From Xanthostigma xanthostigma (lineage: Eukaryota; Arthropoda; Insecta; Raphidioptera; Raphidiidae), in NCBI GenBank assembly GCA_963575645.1, contig OY754464.1, positions 81,876,948-81,940,947 of the forward strand: 64,000 nt of DNA. Direction: 5' to 3'. Position 1 is the stretch's first letter. Every line of letters begins with the position of its first letter. The translations under genes were made by a program, and so were the position numbers. A model generated the notes under the pieces. It was not told the DNA's origin, searched no databases, and saw nothing but the letters and a program-made list of their open reading frames with translations. Shown piece by piece: positions 1 through 11,741 of this stretch.

Positions 1-189
1 AAATACATATTTTTAAGCAATTATAAAAGACATTTAAAAGAATGAATATATATTATATATTTGTTAACAAACCGTATAATTTATCTGGCCATCTGTCAGA
101 TGTAGCTTGCGTTGGAACAGCCGAAAAAAATGTTGAACGCACACTACTTTCTGACGTCACGCGAGAAGAGAGAGACTATCGCTTATATA

Positions 190-285
190 GCGCTCTCGCT
201 TGCGGAACGTTACTCTTTTTCGTGCGTGCAGCCGGTGTTTCATCAATTTATAAGACGTTATCACGTCAAAAACTAAAAACCGACT
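190..285 (+). repeat. Dispersed repeat V, partial copy
   Basis: It shares gtgcagccggtgtttcatca and ataagacgttatcacgtcaa with copies at 5604-5735, 6334-6488, 49325-49545 and 60820-60990. The full unit, about 170-220 bp, has acgtgataacgt near both ends in inverted orientation. Confidence 0.65.
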
Positions 286-534
286 ACTGATAAGTATGCA
301 ACAAGAAAATATTCTCATCTGAGGATAGCCGTGGTCATATCCCACTTATACGCTAACTAAACATTACATTTTAACAGTAGTAAGCGATCATTAGCTCTGG
401 GACAAAGTGCATCACGCTATACATCTAGAGGGACCTCATATATATATATGAGATGGCATACGACCACGGCTATCCTTAGATGAGAATATTTTCTAGTTTC
501 ATACTTTTCAGTGGTCGGGTTTTAGTTTTTGAAC
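266..534. repeat. Inverted repeat with arms of about 77 bp
   Basis: 266-343 and 458-534 are inverted (agccgtggtcatatcccac region against gaccacggctatccttagat). The left arm overlaps the end of repeat V. The centre has a tatatatatatgag dyad. Confidence 0.7.
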
Positions 535-840
535 TTATTTTTTTTGAACTTATTTTTTATTTGTTTTCAATTTGCTCACCCCTGGAACCAAAATTCAAAA
601 ATAAATGTAGTCTATGTTACCCGGGTCATAATAACGAATCGATTGACACCTTATTTATGAAAATCGGATGAATAGTTTAGGCGCTACAGTGGAACATCCG
701 TAAATACAAACATACATGGACTGCTAAACTCATAACCCTTCCTTTTGGCTTCGCCGCAGTCGGGTAAAAAAGAAAATCAGATTCGAATAAGAGGCACTAA
801 TGTTTTTATAGCTTTTACATAGCCGTAAGAAATCAGTTAA

Positions 841-990
841 ATTAGACGTGGAAAGGTAGTTATTTAAAGTTTAAATAACTACCATTCCACGTCTAATGCA
901 TAATGATTTAGAAGAGTTACAGGCCTTCAAAGATGATTATTTATAGACATTTTACATAAAATTTCCATAAATTATGATCTTTGAAGGTCT
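841..990. repeat. Two adjacent strong hairpins
   Basis: 841-895 is a near-perfect 27-bp stem (attagacgtggaaaggtagt / actaccattccacgtctaat). 921-990 is a second (ccttcaaagatgattattta / taaattatgatctttgaagg). They could be remnants of inverted-repeat elements or could form RNA hairpins; there is no evidence of transcription. Confidence 0.7.
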
Positions 991-1445
991 ATAATTCTTA
1001 TGTATCAAATTAACAGAAAAAAACACGAAGGATTTTTTGTAGAGAATTGCCAGTAAAATTGTTGTCTTCAAAACTCTTTATATTTTTTTTCCAAGGGGTG
1101 GAAATCAGGGGGGCAATTTAAAGGGGTTGCCGAGGAAACACAATTGTGGGAACCTCACCATCGTGTTCAGCGACATCGAAAACGGGGGTACCCTTTGCGA
1201 CTCCTGACCTCGACTAGATGCCCATGCAACGTTATTTAACGAGGAGAATAAAAATTGAATACCACAGCTGTACGCTACTGCATTAGATTTCAGAACGCAC
1301 ATTCTTTGATAACAAATTTGATACCAAATTATAACAAAATATTCAATACTTTGCTAAAAAATCTATTTTGTGAGGCGTGTTTTACATGGTTAAAACATGC
1401 GTACAACTTTGTTAATTTTGTGCACAACATTTTTTATCTGAAATA

Positions 1446-1741
1446 TCTATAGGACTAATATATAAAGCTGAAGAGTTTGTTTGTTTGTTTGGTTGAACGC
1501 GCTAATCTCAGGAACTACTGGTTCGAATTTAATTTTTTTTTAATTGGATAGCCCATTCATCGAGGAAAGCTATAGGCTATATAATATCACGCTATGACCA
1601 ATAGGAACGGAGCATCAATGAAAAATGTTGGAAAATGTAACTCAAAATTTGTCCGTCCGACAAAAACTTTTGAACGGTAACTCCGATCATCATGAAATTT
1701 GGACACAACATTCATCTCGGTAAACTAAGATGAATGTGCGT
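1446..1741 (+). mobile_element. Helitron-like element, truncated (copy D)
   Basis: It begins tctataggactaatatataa and carries the family 5' block and the internal aacttttgaacggtaactcc block. It lacks the tRNA-like middle and stops at gatgaatgtgcg, next to the MITE at 1750. The CTAG end is missing. Confidence 0.7.
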
Positions 1742-1749
1742 ACCGGATA

Positions 1750-2238
1750 TACAGATTGTATCAAATCAAAACGGTCCATAGGACATTCTGTGTGTAAGAC
1801 AGAGACGATATATAAAGATCTAAAGCAGTAAGTAAGAATGAGATAAATGATCGCTAATATAGTTACTGTGGTTACGTAAATAAATAATTACGTACACTGT
1901 AAATCTTTTTACCAATTTATCAATTAAAACAACTACAAGTAAATTTATTATGTTGGCGTTTGAATTACCACCATAAAACCATTTAATTATTTGGATTTTT
2001 TTCCGAACAGTATAAATAGCCATTTTATCAATAATTTCACTAGTGAATACTGACATTTGATAAAATTGTGATTTTTACTGTAGAAAACAAAGACGATACT
2101 ATCAGATTGTATAACCACAGTAACTATTAGCTATCATTTATCTCATTCTTACTTACTACTTTAGTGCTTTATATAATATCGTCTCTGTCTTACACACAGA
2201 ATGTTCTATGGACTGTTTTGATTTGATACAATCTGTAT
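1750..2238. mobile_element. Foldback MITE with arms of about 125 bp
   Basis: The left arm 1750-1876 and right arm 2112-2238 are inverted and nearly identical (atacagattgtatcaaatca / tgatttgatacaatctgtat). The flanking TA suggests a Tc1/mariner-type target. The unique centre is about 235 bp, with no usable ORF. It sits at the broken 3' side of Helitron copy D. Confidence 0.8.
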
Positions 2239-2724
2239 ATTAGTAGTTTGCATTTTCTTGTATAAATTTGGAAATAATAAATTAAATTCATTATGTCTTC
2301 AAGTAAGTAAAAATTTTAAGAAATTTTATAAACAGATGTTTATAAATGACCTTTCGACTTTCATGTAAAAGATTTTATTATAAGATGGTGGGAGTAAAGG
2401 TACTACATATTTCAAAATGTGACTTTTGAAATTATTGTACACATTTTTTTTCCCTAAGTTTGAAGATTTTCGATTAGTACTGAACATATAGGTATTGTTA
2501 TAAACAATTTATAATTTTTTTTCTAAATTTGTGTGAAAATGATTCTTAAAAATAAAATTGTAAATGTAACACCTTTGCTTCCACCATGTGGAAGAGGAGC
2601 TGACGTGCATTTGTCTTGCATGACGTCACGTTCTTCAAACCCTTTTCTGATAAATTATTATTAAAGAAAAACTTCATTTATTATCGGGACGAAATGATTA
2701 ATATAAGTTTAATAAGCAATATTA

Positions 2725-2890
2725 ATTTTTACCGTTCCAACCCCACATGGTACTAATTTAGGTTAAAATTCACATTTCAAAATCTTACAATATTTTTTCG
2801 TTTCAAGGTCTCCCAAGTCCAAAAAACATACTTTTAGACAAAGTAGGTTCGTCAGTTTGTCGGTAACTCTAGGAGCACGATACAGGTCAA
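2725..2890 (+). repeat. Older fragment of the dispersed family seen at 16065-16240
   Basis: The stretch ccgttccaaccccacatggt, then cttacaatattttttcgttt and caaggtctccc, is collinear with 16080-16175. Diverged; no ORF. Confidence 0.45.
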
Positions 2891-3176
2891 ATTGTTAACT
2901 GGACCTAAACCAAATGCTATAGAACCTTATTGTTTATTATCGTTTTGACTAATATGGAAAAAGGCGGAATTAACATCTATTCAATAAAAAAAAATACTAA
3001 TCAGATAAAGTCTAAATATCACAATCAGTAATTAAAATATAATTTTTAAACCCTTCAGAACGGCACAAAATACTAACAAAGTTTCTGTGTGATCCGTTTG
3101 CAAGGGTTCTTAATTTATTTTTTGATTTAATACTTAGATGCGTTTGATGTATAGTGTTAAAATACTCAATCATGGC

Positions 3177-3553
3177 AACCGAGCGGAGTAGAGTAGTGGT
3201 GACAGCACTAGACACGCATTCGGGAGGTACTGGGTTCGAATCCCGGCGGAGGCAAATGTGACTGTGGACTCTTTCCTGCTTTTTTTCGACGAGAAAAGGT
3301 AATTCCTGTACTGGCCGTCTTGTTGAGGTTTTGCCTCAATAATTCCAGATAAATATCGAGATGGTTCCTTATTCAAGGCCATGGCCGATTACCTGTCAAA
3401 CTCATATGCTCAAAATTTGGCTACCTCGTTATAATGTCCTAAAATTCCTTCATTCGCCCGTTGATAAATAAAAAAATGTAGAAAATAACGGGAAGTGTGG
3501 TAGATGGAAAATAGTAATTGTGCGAGAAACAGACGTTAAACGGATTATTTTTA
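3177..3553 (+). mobile_element. tRNA-derived SINE, older copy
   Basis: Same family as 10618-11033: head accgagcggagtagagtagt, B box gggttcgaatccc, body with gatggttccttattcaaggc, 3' end gacgttaaacggattattt. It has small deletions before the 3' end. Confidence 0.85.
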
Positions 3554-3780
3554 CTTGACTACGGCAAAGCCAAAAGGCAGGGTTTTTATTTGAAATACAG
3601 ACAGATCAATTATTTGGTGAAAATATACGGAAAACACAATTTTCATTGTCAATGCGTGTTTAAAACAGGAGAAGTAAATAGGGCATCCTGAATTTTCTCC
3701 ATGGATATATTATGACCTCTAGTGTATATAAAGGCTTTCTCGTACAGGTGTTACCTTTTTTTACATAAAACGTTGTAGCC

Positions 3781-4947
3781 TAAAGCGGCCACACACCTTG
3801 ATACAAGCTGCGATGCAGGCATCGACTCTTATGTTTAATGATGCCAGTAGCAGTGTGTGTAGTAGTGAATCACGTATTTGGCATCAGTTGCGGCTTGCAG
3901 CGATGCAGAGTCTGGAATCCCATTTTGGTCGGCGAGCCACGACGCCGAGTCGGTGATGCTGATGCAAGTTTCAGCGTGTATAGAATTGCGTCGATGCCAA
4001 GACGATATTAATTTATTTCCCCGCGCCATTTTAGAGGTTACTTTGTTGTTTGTGTGTGTAAGATGGAAAGTGATCGTGTATTTTGGGAAAAGTTCATAAA
4101 CATTTATCATCTGCATACGTGTCTTTGGAATACAAATGTACTTTTAGCTCTTCCAATAAAGCATTTAAATAACGTTTTTTTTCTATAAACCACCTTTTTG
4201 ATTTCCTTTTTCTTTTATGGAGTATAAAGAGTGCCCCAATTACTGCTAATAAAACTGGTGTTGGCAAAACGTACCTCATTTTATTCGTCAAGCACTAGGT
4301 ACCTAGAATAGTTATTGGCGTAACTAGTAGTCTAAGTCATTCATCGCGCTGACAGGTCATGACTTAGCCTACAAGTTGCGCCCATAATTTTATTCAACAA
4401 TTGCGCGTTATTCATGTTTTAATTATAATGAGATGTTGTAAATATCTATTTATTTCTTTATAAAAAAAAACTGTCAATACTAACAGCACCAAACAGCACG
4501 ATTCAATGTTTTGGTTTGAGGTTAGCCGGTTATGAATAAACTCCATGTCGAAAACATTCGGCCTCTCAATTTTAGTCTCAATGGGTAACAACGGAGTTGT
4601 TTTTACCTACTATTTCGTTACGACTCAGAAAACAGTTACGTTTATTTTCATTACTCCACAATGGCCGAGCTAGTAGGAATCTTCATTGAGTTATGACAAG
4701 TAATTGTAACCAGTCGGTAAATGGCTATTTAGGGTTCGGTTTTTAGGCATGATAAAACATGAATAACGCGCATGAGTTGAATAAAATAACTTAAGCTACT
4801 GTTCTTGTGTTGCATGAACATGGAGTCGATTCAGGCATCGCAATAGGTTACGATTTAAGTAGGCGTTTATGCAACTGATGCAAGTTTCATGAAACATAGA
4901 GTCGATGCTTGCATCGCAGCTTGTGTCAAGGTGTGTAGGCCGCTTTA
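3781..4947. mobile_element. 1.17-kb inverted-repeat element with a nested insertion
   Basis: The ends taaagcggccacacacc and ggtgtgtaggccgcttta are inverted, and homology continues inward (cttgatacaagctgcgatgc / gcatcgcagcttgtgtcaag). The interior repeats short gatgca motifs. Positions 4313-4793 are a nested copy of the family also found at 46524-47092. Confidence 0.7.
4313..4793. mobile_element. Inverted-repeat element, copy 1 (nested)
   Basis: It contains ataattttattcaacaatt then gcgcgttattcatg near the left, inverted as catgaataacgcgcatgag then ttgaataaaat at the right. Very similar to 46524-47092. A short palindrome (4316-4385) at its left edge has lost its centre relative to the other copy. 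Confidence 0.75.
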
Positions 4948-5059
4948 TAGCTAGGTGTATTATATAATATGCAATAAATGTCACGTGTTTGTTGGCCGAA
5001 ATGATAAATGATATGTTCATATACACTGCTTGTTTAGGATTACTGAGTTTGTACAGAAT

Positions 5060-5560
5060 AAATGCACAAAGGTACTGGAAACGGGGTGTTTGTTGAAAGA
5101 TGAGCTTTAGGTACCAAGGTTGAGTATATCAGTACATATCTTCGCAGGATCGACGTCCCTCTGGCGTTTTGATGACCCCTAAACACGTTATGAAACTTGG
5201 TTTTTTAAGTGACGCGCTTGGGGACCTGAATCAAAAGTTAAACGCTTTCCCTTCTCCGACTTCAACCGGAATTTGAGAGAAAAGAGTGGGAGAATCATTT
5301 CTCCCCGTTCGCTGTCAAAGAGTCTCGCGCACTCTACACGCATGCGCAGTGCGTATTGTGTGTATACGTAGCATTTTCTCTAGGCACGGTAACGAATTCT
5401 GTGTAGCCATTTTCTAATCTTGACATAATAATGTTCCGTAAAGAAATAAAATTATGGTGATGGGGTTGAAAAGTCGGGTTCGAGACTAGGACCTTCGCAA
5501 AAGTGGTTTGAAATGCTTATTTTGATGCGAAATAAATCATTTTTTTTAATATACGCAGTA
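5060..5560. other. Unassigned intron sequence
   Basis: About 500 bp with patches of higher GC (cccttctccgacttcaacc, gcatgcgcagtgcgtattgt). No ORF, repeat partner or RNA motif recognised. Confidence 0.4.
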
Positions 5561-5603
5561 CTGTCGCCTAAGTATCATACAGAATGATTTTTAAGTTGAT
5601 TCT

Positions 5604-5735
5604 TTTTTGACGTGATAACGTCTTATAAATTGATGAATCACCAATATTATAAATTGATAAAACACCGGCTGCATGTTCGAAAAAGTGTAACGTAACGTTC
5701 CTAACGTTCCGCCTGACCCTGTGCGTGCTTTTTGC
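5604..5735 (-). repeat. Dispersed repeat V, partial copy
   Basis: Contains tttgacgtgataacgtctta, a duplicated tataaattgat block and accggctgcatg; the far end is missing. Confidence 0.65.
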
Positions 5736-6221
5736 TAATTTCTCGCTCAATTTAAATTAGATCGGTTTGAAACCAGTCTGACCAGTCTTAAACGAAAGAG
5801 GAGAACATTTTACATAGATTTCGTATAACAGAATTTGCCTAAACAGTTTTTTTATACAAATTTATTTATATAGAAAAATATTTTATACAAATTTATATAG
5901 AAAAATAGCTGTATAAATGCAATGTTGTGTAATGCATGGCGCGACGCGGTCGGTTGTCTTTGTTTGCCGTACATGGAAATTAGAAGCAAACGTATGTCTT
6001 GTCTTAACATGAAAACAGCTGCATTTCTAATGTTTAATTCAATTTTTTGACATTAGTATATTGTGAAATGCAAAGCCTTCTAAGTTAAGTATTGGAATAA
6101 CTAATTATTATTAGAACATAATACTTTGTAAGTTGCAAACGTCACTTTTGACATTTCTTATCATTCCGACACCAAGGATAAGCGGATTGAAACCAAATTT
6201 TGGGAGGTTTAGGTTATGTAT

Positions 6222-6488
6222 TACGGAATACGTTATCACGTAAAACTATCGTCCGTAAACCGACTTTACAGACAACCATTTTTTTTAACAGCGTGTAGAA
6301 ATCAGACAGACAAACAAATATTTTAAGTAAATTTTTGACGTGATAACGTCTTATAAATTGATGAAACACCAGCTGCATGCACGAAAAAGTGTCCCGTTCC
6401 GAAATGTGTCACGTTCCGCCTGACCTTCGAGCGGAATACATTATCACGTAAAACTATCGTCCGTAAACCGACTTTACAGACAACCATT
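6222..6488 (-). repeat. Dispersed repeat V, one full and one partial copy
   Basis: A full copy at 6334-6488 runs from ttttgacgtgataacgtctt to gactttacagacaacca. A partial copy of its end (cgttatcacgtaaaactatc) lies at 6227-6283, so the tail is present twice in the same direction. Confidence 0.65.
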
Positions 6489-7269
6489 TTTTATCAAAAC
6501 TCAAAAATGAAAGAGAAACGGGATTTTAAAGTTTTATAAATTTTTGAGGTCGATCCTGGCGTTATGTAATGTCACTATGGAAATATGTTATGTCATTATC
6601 AAGTATTAACAGAAATTGTTCGAAGCTGTCCCCGTTTTGTTAAACACAAAGTTGCGTGCCTTGTAGCCATGCTTGTAGTAGCGATAAGGGTCTTCCGCGA
6701 ATTGTTTGAGATGCATTTCCGATTCGTGCTATCATTTCTTCACATGTGTTAACCGGGATTTTGAATTAAATAAAATGTAAAATATTTAATTGAATTTTGA
6801 ACGGCTGTTTCTCTCTTATTTTTGAGTTTTGATAAAAAAAAGTTACTTAAAATATGCGTTTGTCTATTTGATTTCTATGCGCTGTAAAAGAAGAATCAAC
6901 TTATAAGTCAGGTTTTCTAGTAAATTCTACTGAAATTATTCAAAATTCTGGACATAAAAGTTCTTGTGCACTGGTAACTAAATTTCGCCCTGTAACTGAA
7001 ATTCGACCTCTAACGAAATTTTACCCTGTAATGACGGCATTATGCCATACGAATGTATGACGGCACGAGAGAGCGTCACGGCATACGAATCGCAGTAACG
7101 CGCTAAAAGTTTTACATCAAAAAGTGTCAAACACTTATTTTCCGGGAAATCAAAATTGACCTTGAAATATAAACCGTAAAGAAATAGTATATTACATCAC
7201 AAGGGCCGAGGGCATCATGACGCGCAGGGCCGGGATTTCAACTTTTAAGGCCCGTGTGGTGTATACGAT

Positions 7270-7492
7270 TTTTCTTCATATCCGCTCGAAAGTACGTACT
7301 TTCGTCAGCAGGGACGAAATATTGACATTTACTCCTAGTGAGAACGGCGGGAGGAAAAAATTTCTCATGCGTATTTATACTCGTAACTAGGGTTACCGCT
7401 GTCATTTAATATAATAAATAGCAGGGAGGAAATGTCAAACTTTCGTCCCTGCTATAAGGGACGAAAGTACGTACTTTCGATCGAGGTATGAA
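7270..7492. mobile_element. Element with cgaaagtacgtactttcg palindromes at both ends
   Basis: Each end has the 18-bp palindrome cgaaagtacgtactttcg followed by a (g)cagggacga block. The interior has agtgagaacggcgggagg and gtaactagggttaccgctgt. It is shared, with flanking sequence, in inverse orientation with 16425-16645. Confidence 0.7.
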
Positions 7493-7936
7493 GAAAATAC
7501 ATTTTTTTCCCGGTTATTTGACTTTTGTTTAAGATTTCCATGATCGGCCCATCCTTATCTTTAGACGATGTGATTTGTTTATTTAAGCTCTGTAACTAGT
7601 TAATTAGAGCGTGTGCCCCCCTTTTGACGCGATACGCCCCCCTTCTCACCGCTCGTCGCATGGGCGCACGTATTATCAGCATCTTGCGGAAGCGGTAAAG
7701 ATGAAATATGTTAATGTGATAATCGATATTCATTTATTTTTCACTTACCCTGTCGTTAAAACCTTCGACCATACACTATGGACTGCTCACGTTCATTCGT
7801 GTTAACGTAACTCAAGGAATATGAACTCATTCCAAAAGTGTACAAGCGTTATTTATTTTGACATTTTAATTTATAATTGAGATGGAAATCATGCATATCA
7901 GGGGTTGAGGTATTGCACATATTTTGACAAACAATT

Positions 7937-8410
7937 TTCTTATTTTTCGTAAAAAATTTTTATTTTTTTTTAATAAAAAGTATCCTATGTTACTTCTAAT
8001 ACCTTCAAGAGTGTATGTGCAAAGTTTCATGATGATCGGTTAAGTAGTTTTTGCGTGAAAGCGTAACAAACAAACTTACATTCGCATTTATAATATTTCG
8101 TTTTCATAAAATTTGTAAGTCCGGTCCTGTCGGGCCGATTTTAATGAAATTTTAATAGCACATTTTAATCATTACTAAAGGGTTAAATTTCAATTTTGAA
8201 ACGATTCGGAGAAATTTTTCGGTATTTTTGGGCCCAAAAAATGTTTTCAACCCTTTCTTATTTTTCGTAAAAAATTTTTATTTTTTTTTAATAAAAAGTA
8301 TCCTATGTTACTTCTAATACCTTCAAGAGTGTATGTGCAAAGTTTCATGATGATCGGTTAAGTAGTTTTTGCGTGAAAGCGTAACAAACAAACTTACATT
8401 CGCATTTATA

Positions 8411-8414
<4 letters not shown>
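7937..8414 (+). repeat. Direct repeat of about 160 bp flanking a 157-bp segment
   Basis: 7937-8098 and 8256-8414 are almost identical (cttatttttcgtaaaaaatt to cattcgcatttataatatt). The segment between, 8099-8255, is the reverse complement of 9555-9715. The end cattcgcatttataatatt followed by (TA)n resembles the tail of a non-LTR retroposon. Confidence 0.75.
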
Positions 8415-8523
<109 letters not shown>

Positions 8524-8539
8524 ATATGATATGAAAATA

Positions 8540-8957
8540 TGATAATGCGTTTAACGTCCGTTTCTCGACTTTATGACATAACAGACGCCATTCGCACCAT
8601 TACTATTTTCCATCTATCACACTTCCCGTTATTTTCTACATTTTTTAATTTCCACTTAATGGCAATGGGTGGATGAAGGAGTTTTAAGACATTAGGATAA
8701 GGTAGGCAAATATTGAGCACATGAGTTTGACAGGTATAATCAGACATGATCTTGAATAAGGAACCATCTCGATATTTATCTGGAATTATTGAGGGAAACC
8801 ATGGAAAACCTGAACAAGATGGCCGGTACAGGAATTATCGTTTCTCGGCGAGAGGCAGCAGGAAAAAGTCTCAGCCACATCTGCCCCCGCCGGGATTCGA
8901 ATGCGGTACCTCCCGAATGCGAGTCTAGTGCTATCACCACTGCGCCATCCCGATCGG
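8540..8957 (-). mobile_element. tRNA-derived SINE, minus strand
   Basis: Full-length copy: the 3' end aatgcgtttaacgtccg lies at 8543 and the tRNA head at 8890-8957 with B box cgggattcgaatgcgg (plus strand), one step from consensus. The 3' end abuts the (TA)n tract. Confidence 0.85.
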
Positions 8958-9301
8958 TTTTTAATTTACAAATAATATATTTACTAATTCGTTTAATTTT
9001 TTGTTAAATGCAAAGTGAAGAAAAAAGACATTGCGAGTTGAAGAAAATTTGTCTAAAAAGTTGATTTATTTCTGAAGCCATCTATCAAAGCTGGGGGTTT
9101 TTTTATAACTCTATGTTTGAATTAAGTCGACTTTAATTCGACGTAATTTGCAAGAAAAATCGGTGTTCACGCGAAAAAACTGCGGGAAAAATCTAGTTTT
9201 CTGATAATTATCATAAACTAATATTTAATAATAAATATACCCGATTTTATATTTTATGACTGTTGTGGAATATTTGAAAGCTGGAATAAATGTTTCGTAT
9301 A

Positions 9302-10025
9302 CCGGGTGAGGCAAAAGTCCCGGAACGGTTGAATATCTCGCATACTACGCATCATATCAAAAAAAAAAAATACGTGTCAAATATTTTTCGCAAAACTATT
9401 TTTTGATACCACACATGACTCCCCACCCCCCACCCAGTTGGTGGGGGGAGGGGCAACTTTAAAATTTTAAATAGGAACCCCTATTTTTTATTGCAGATTC
9501 GGATTCTACGGGAAAAATTACATACAATTGATGTAATTTTTCCCGTGGGTTTTAGGGGTTGAAAAATATTTTTAGGCCCGAAAATACCAAAAAATTTCTC
9601 CGAATCGTTTTAAAATTGAAATTTAACACTTTAGTAATGATTAAAATGTGCTACCAAAATTTTATTAAAATCGGCCCGACAGGACCAGACTTAAAAATTT
9701 TATGAAAACGTTAGTTTGTAGATATGGATTTATTTAGTGAAGGGTGAATTTAATTTGTTGTATTGATAGTAATATTAAAATAAAAAAAAATTACATACAA
9801 TTGATGTAATTTTTCCCGTAGAATCCGAATCTGCAATAAAAAATAGGGGTTCCTATTTAAAATTTTAAAGTTGCCCCTCCCCCCACCAACTGGGTGTGGG
9901 GTGGGGAGTCATGTGTGGTATCAAAAAATAGTTTTGCGAAAAATATTTGACACGTATTTTTTTTTTTTTATATGATGCGTAGTATGCGATATATTCAACC
10001 GTTCCGGGACTTTTGCCTCACCTGG
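9302..10025. mobile_element. Long-TIR foldback element with arms of about 240 bp, TA target
   Basis: Ends ccgggtgaggcaaaagtccc / gggacttttgcctcacctgg are flanked by TA (9300-9301, 10026-10027). Arms run 9302-9546 and 9785-10025 with very few differences. The centre (9555-9715) is the reverse complement of 8099-8255, so it shares sequence with a neighbouring repeat. Confidence 0.85.
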
Positions 10026-10617
10026 TATATGTTTCCCTAACATAAATCTATCTGTATAATGTTAGGGTTGTTATCTTGTAAACTTTCAAACTAAATTTTA
10101 ACTTTTATAATTACGGTATGTAGATGTCGGAAACAACAATATTGGCTGTTTTATTCTATAGAATCAATAAGTCAAAGCAAAATCCAGTGTATAATTTTAT
10201 ATATTCGTATAGACAGGGGCGGATCTATATAAGGTAAACGACCCAGTTTGTGACACTTTAAGAGTGACAGCTGAGGTTATAATATGATAACTAACATAAA
10301 ATTCAATTTGGTATTTAATATTTTGTATCATAAACAAGTTCAGAATTTCTAGATAAGGTCATATGCGCGAAATAATTATTTGCACTGAATTAATAATTTA
10401 AATTAATGTTTTAAAAAGCAATGTTTGAAGACCCAGTTTTTGACACTCAAAATTTAAGCTATAGGTTTATTTTTGATGTTATCAAAAATGAATGTAAATC
10501 GCAATTTAAATATTCCTAATCTAACAAAAATGGGACCGCATTGGACTTTACTCAACCTTAGACTCCGAAAAACCAAGATCCAGTTCTGATTATAGATATT
10601 CCATTATTGTATATTCA

Positions 10618-11033
10618 CCGAGCGGGGTGGCGTAGTGGTAAGAGCACTAGATTCGCATTCGAGAGGTACCGGGTTCGAACCCGGCCGGAGCAGACGTGGC
10701 TGGAACTTTTTCCTGCTGCCTCTCGCCGAGAACCCGTGATTCCTGTACCGGCCATCTTGTTGAGGTTTTCCATGGTTTTCTTCAACAATTCCAGATAAAT
10801 ATCGAGATGGTTCCTTATTCAAGGCCATGGCCAATTACCTGTCAAACTCTTAAGATCAAAATTTGCCTACCTTATCCTAATGCCCTAAAATTCCTTCATT
10901 CGCCCAATGCTATTAATTAAGGTGTAGGTTGAAAAAATATAGAAAATAACGGGAAGTGTAGTTGATGGAAAAAAGTAATGGTGCGAATGGCGTCTGTTAT
11001 GACAAGTCGAGAAACGGACGTTAAAAGCATTAC
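10618..11033 (+). mobile_element. tRNA-derived SINE (best copy)
   Basis: The head ccgagcggggtggcgtagtg then gtaagagcac contains an A box, and ggtaccgggttcgaacccgg contains a perfect B box (RNA polymerase III promoter). A body of about 340 bp follows and ends in gacgttaaaagcattac. The copy is flanked by a 13-bp target duplication tattgtatattca at 10605-10617; the right copy is split by the Helitron at 11043 (11034-11042 plus 11655-11658). SINEs have no protein and rely on a partner LINE. Confidence 0.9.
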
Positions 11034-11042
11034 TATTGTATA

Positions 11043-11654
11043 TCTATACTAATATATAAAGCTGAAGAGTTTGTTTGTTTGAACGCGCTAATCTCAGGAA
11101 CTACTGGTTCAAATTGAATAAAAAATTTTTTGTTGGATAGCCCATTTACCGAGGAAGGCTATAGGCTATATAATATTACGCTACGACCATTAGGAGCGGA
11201 GCTTTAATGAAAAATGTTGCAAAAAGTATCTCAAAAATAAGCTTCTATTCATGTAAAATGCACTAACTAGATATACTCATAATTAGTGATGAAAGAACAC
11301 AACCTCAGGTAGATCAATTGGTAGCGCATGCGACTGTCAATATCAGGGTCGTGGGTTAGAGCCCCACGTTGGGTGAATATATTTTTATTTTTTTTTTTAT
11401 TTTTTACATTGCTTTCTTCTAAGGCTTACATTTAAATTTATTTTAATTTTATTTAATTCATTTAAAAAAATTATTAGTTAAAAAACGTTTAAATACTGCT
11501 CTTTATCGACAAAAACTTTTGAACGGTAACTCCGATCATCATGAAATTTGGACACAACATTCATCTCGGTAAACTAAGATAAATGTGTGTATTCATCTCT
11601 CTTCCTTCCCCATTCATTCTTTTGCACCCGGGTGAAACCGGGCGGGACCGCTAG
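11043..11654 (+). mobile_element. Helitron-like element with tRNA-Lys-like insert (copy A)
   Basis: It starts TCTATACTAATATATAAAGC and ends GGGCGGGACCGCTAG, with the CTAG end preceded by a short hairpin (cccgg gtgaaa ccggg). TC at the 5' end, CTRR at the 3' end with an upstream hairpin, no terminal inverted repeats and insertion between A and T (a11042, t11655) are the Helitron rules. It is 612 bp and non-autonomous, with no Rep-helicase coding. Positions 11302-11375 resemble a decayed tRNA-Lys. The insertion splits a SINE target duplication (see findings). Confidence 0.85.
11302..11375 (+). pseudogene. Decayed tRNA-Lys-like sequence in Helitron copy A
   Basis: It is collinear with the copy at 17673-17745. 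The T arm still reads gtcgtgggttagagcccc, but the B box has a c-to-a change (ggttagagc) and the anticodon region reads gactgtcaatatc, so it no longer specifies lysine. Confidence 0.55.
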
Positions 11655-11741
11655 TTCAATATATTGGGCAAGCTATGTTGTACAATTTAATTGCGCTGGT
11701 CTTAGCAACAAAAAATATCATTTTCTTTTTGCATTTTACAG

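Noticed and set aside
10604-10920. Several overlapping frames at the SINE copies (also at 8746, 24232 tail, 26365)
   Set aside because: Recurrent frames of the tRNA-derived SINE; the shared peptide NKEPSRYLSGI is a by-product of the repeat.
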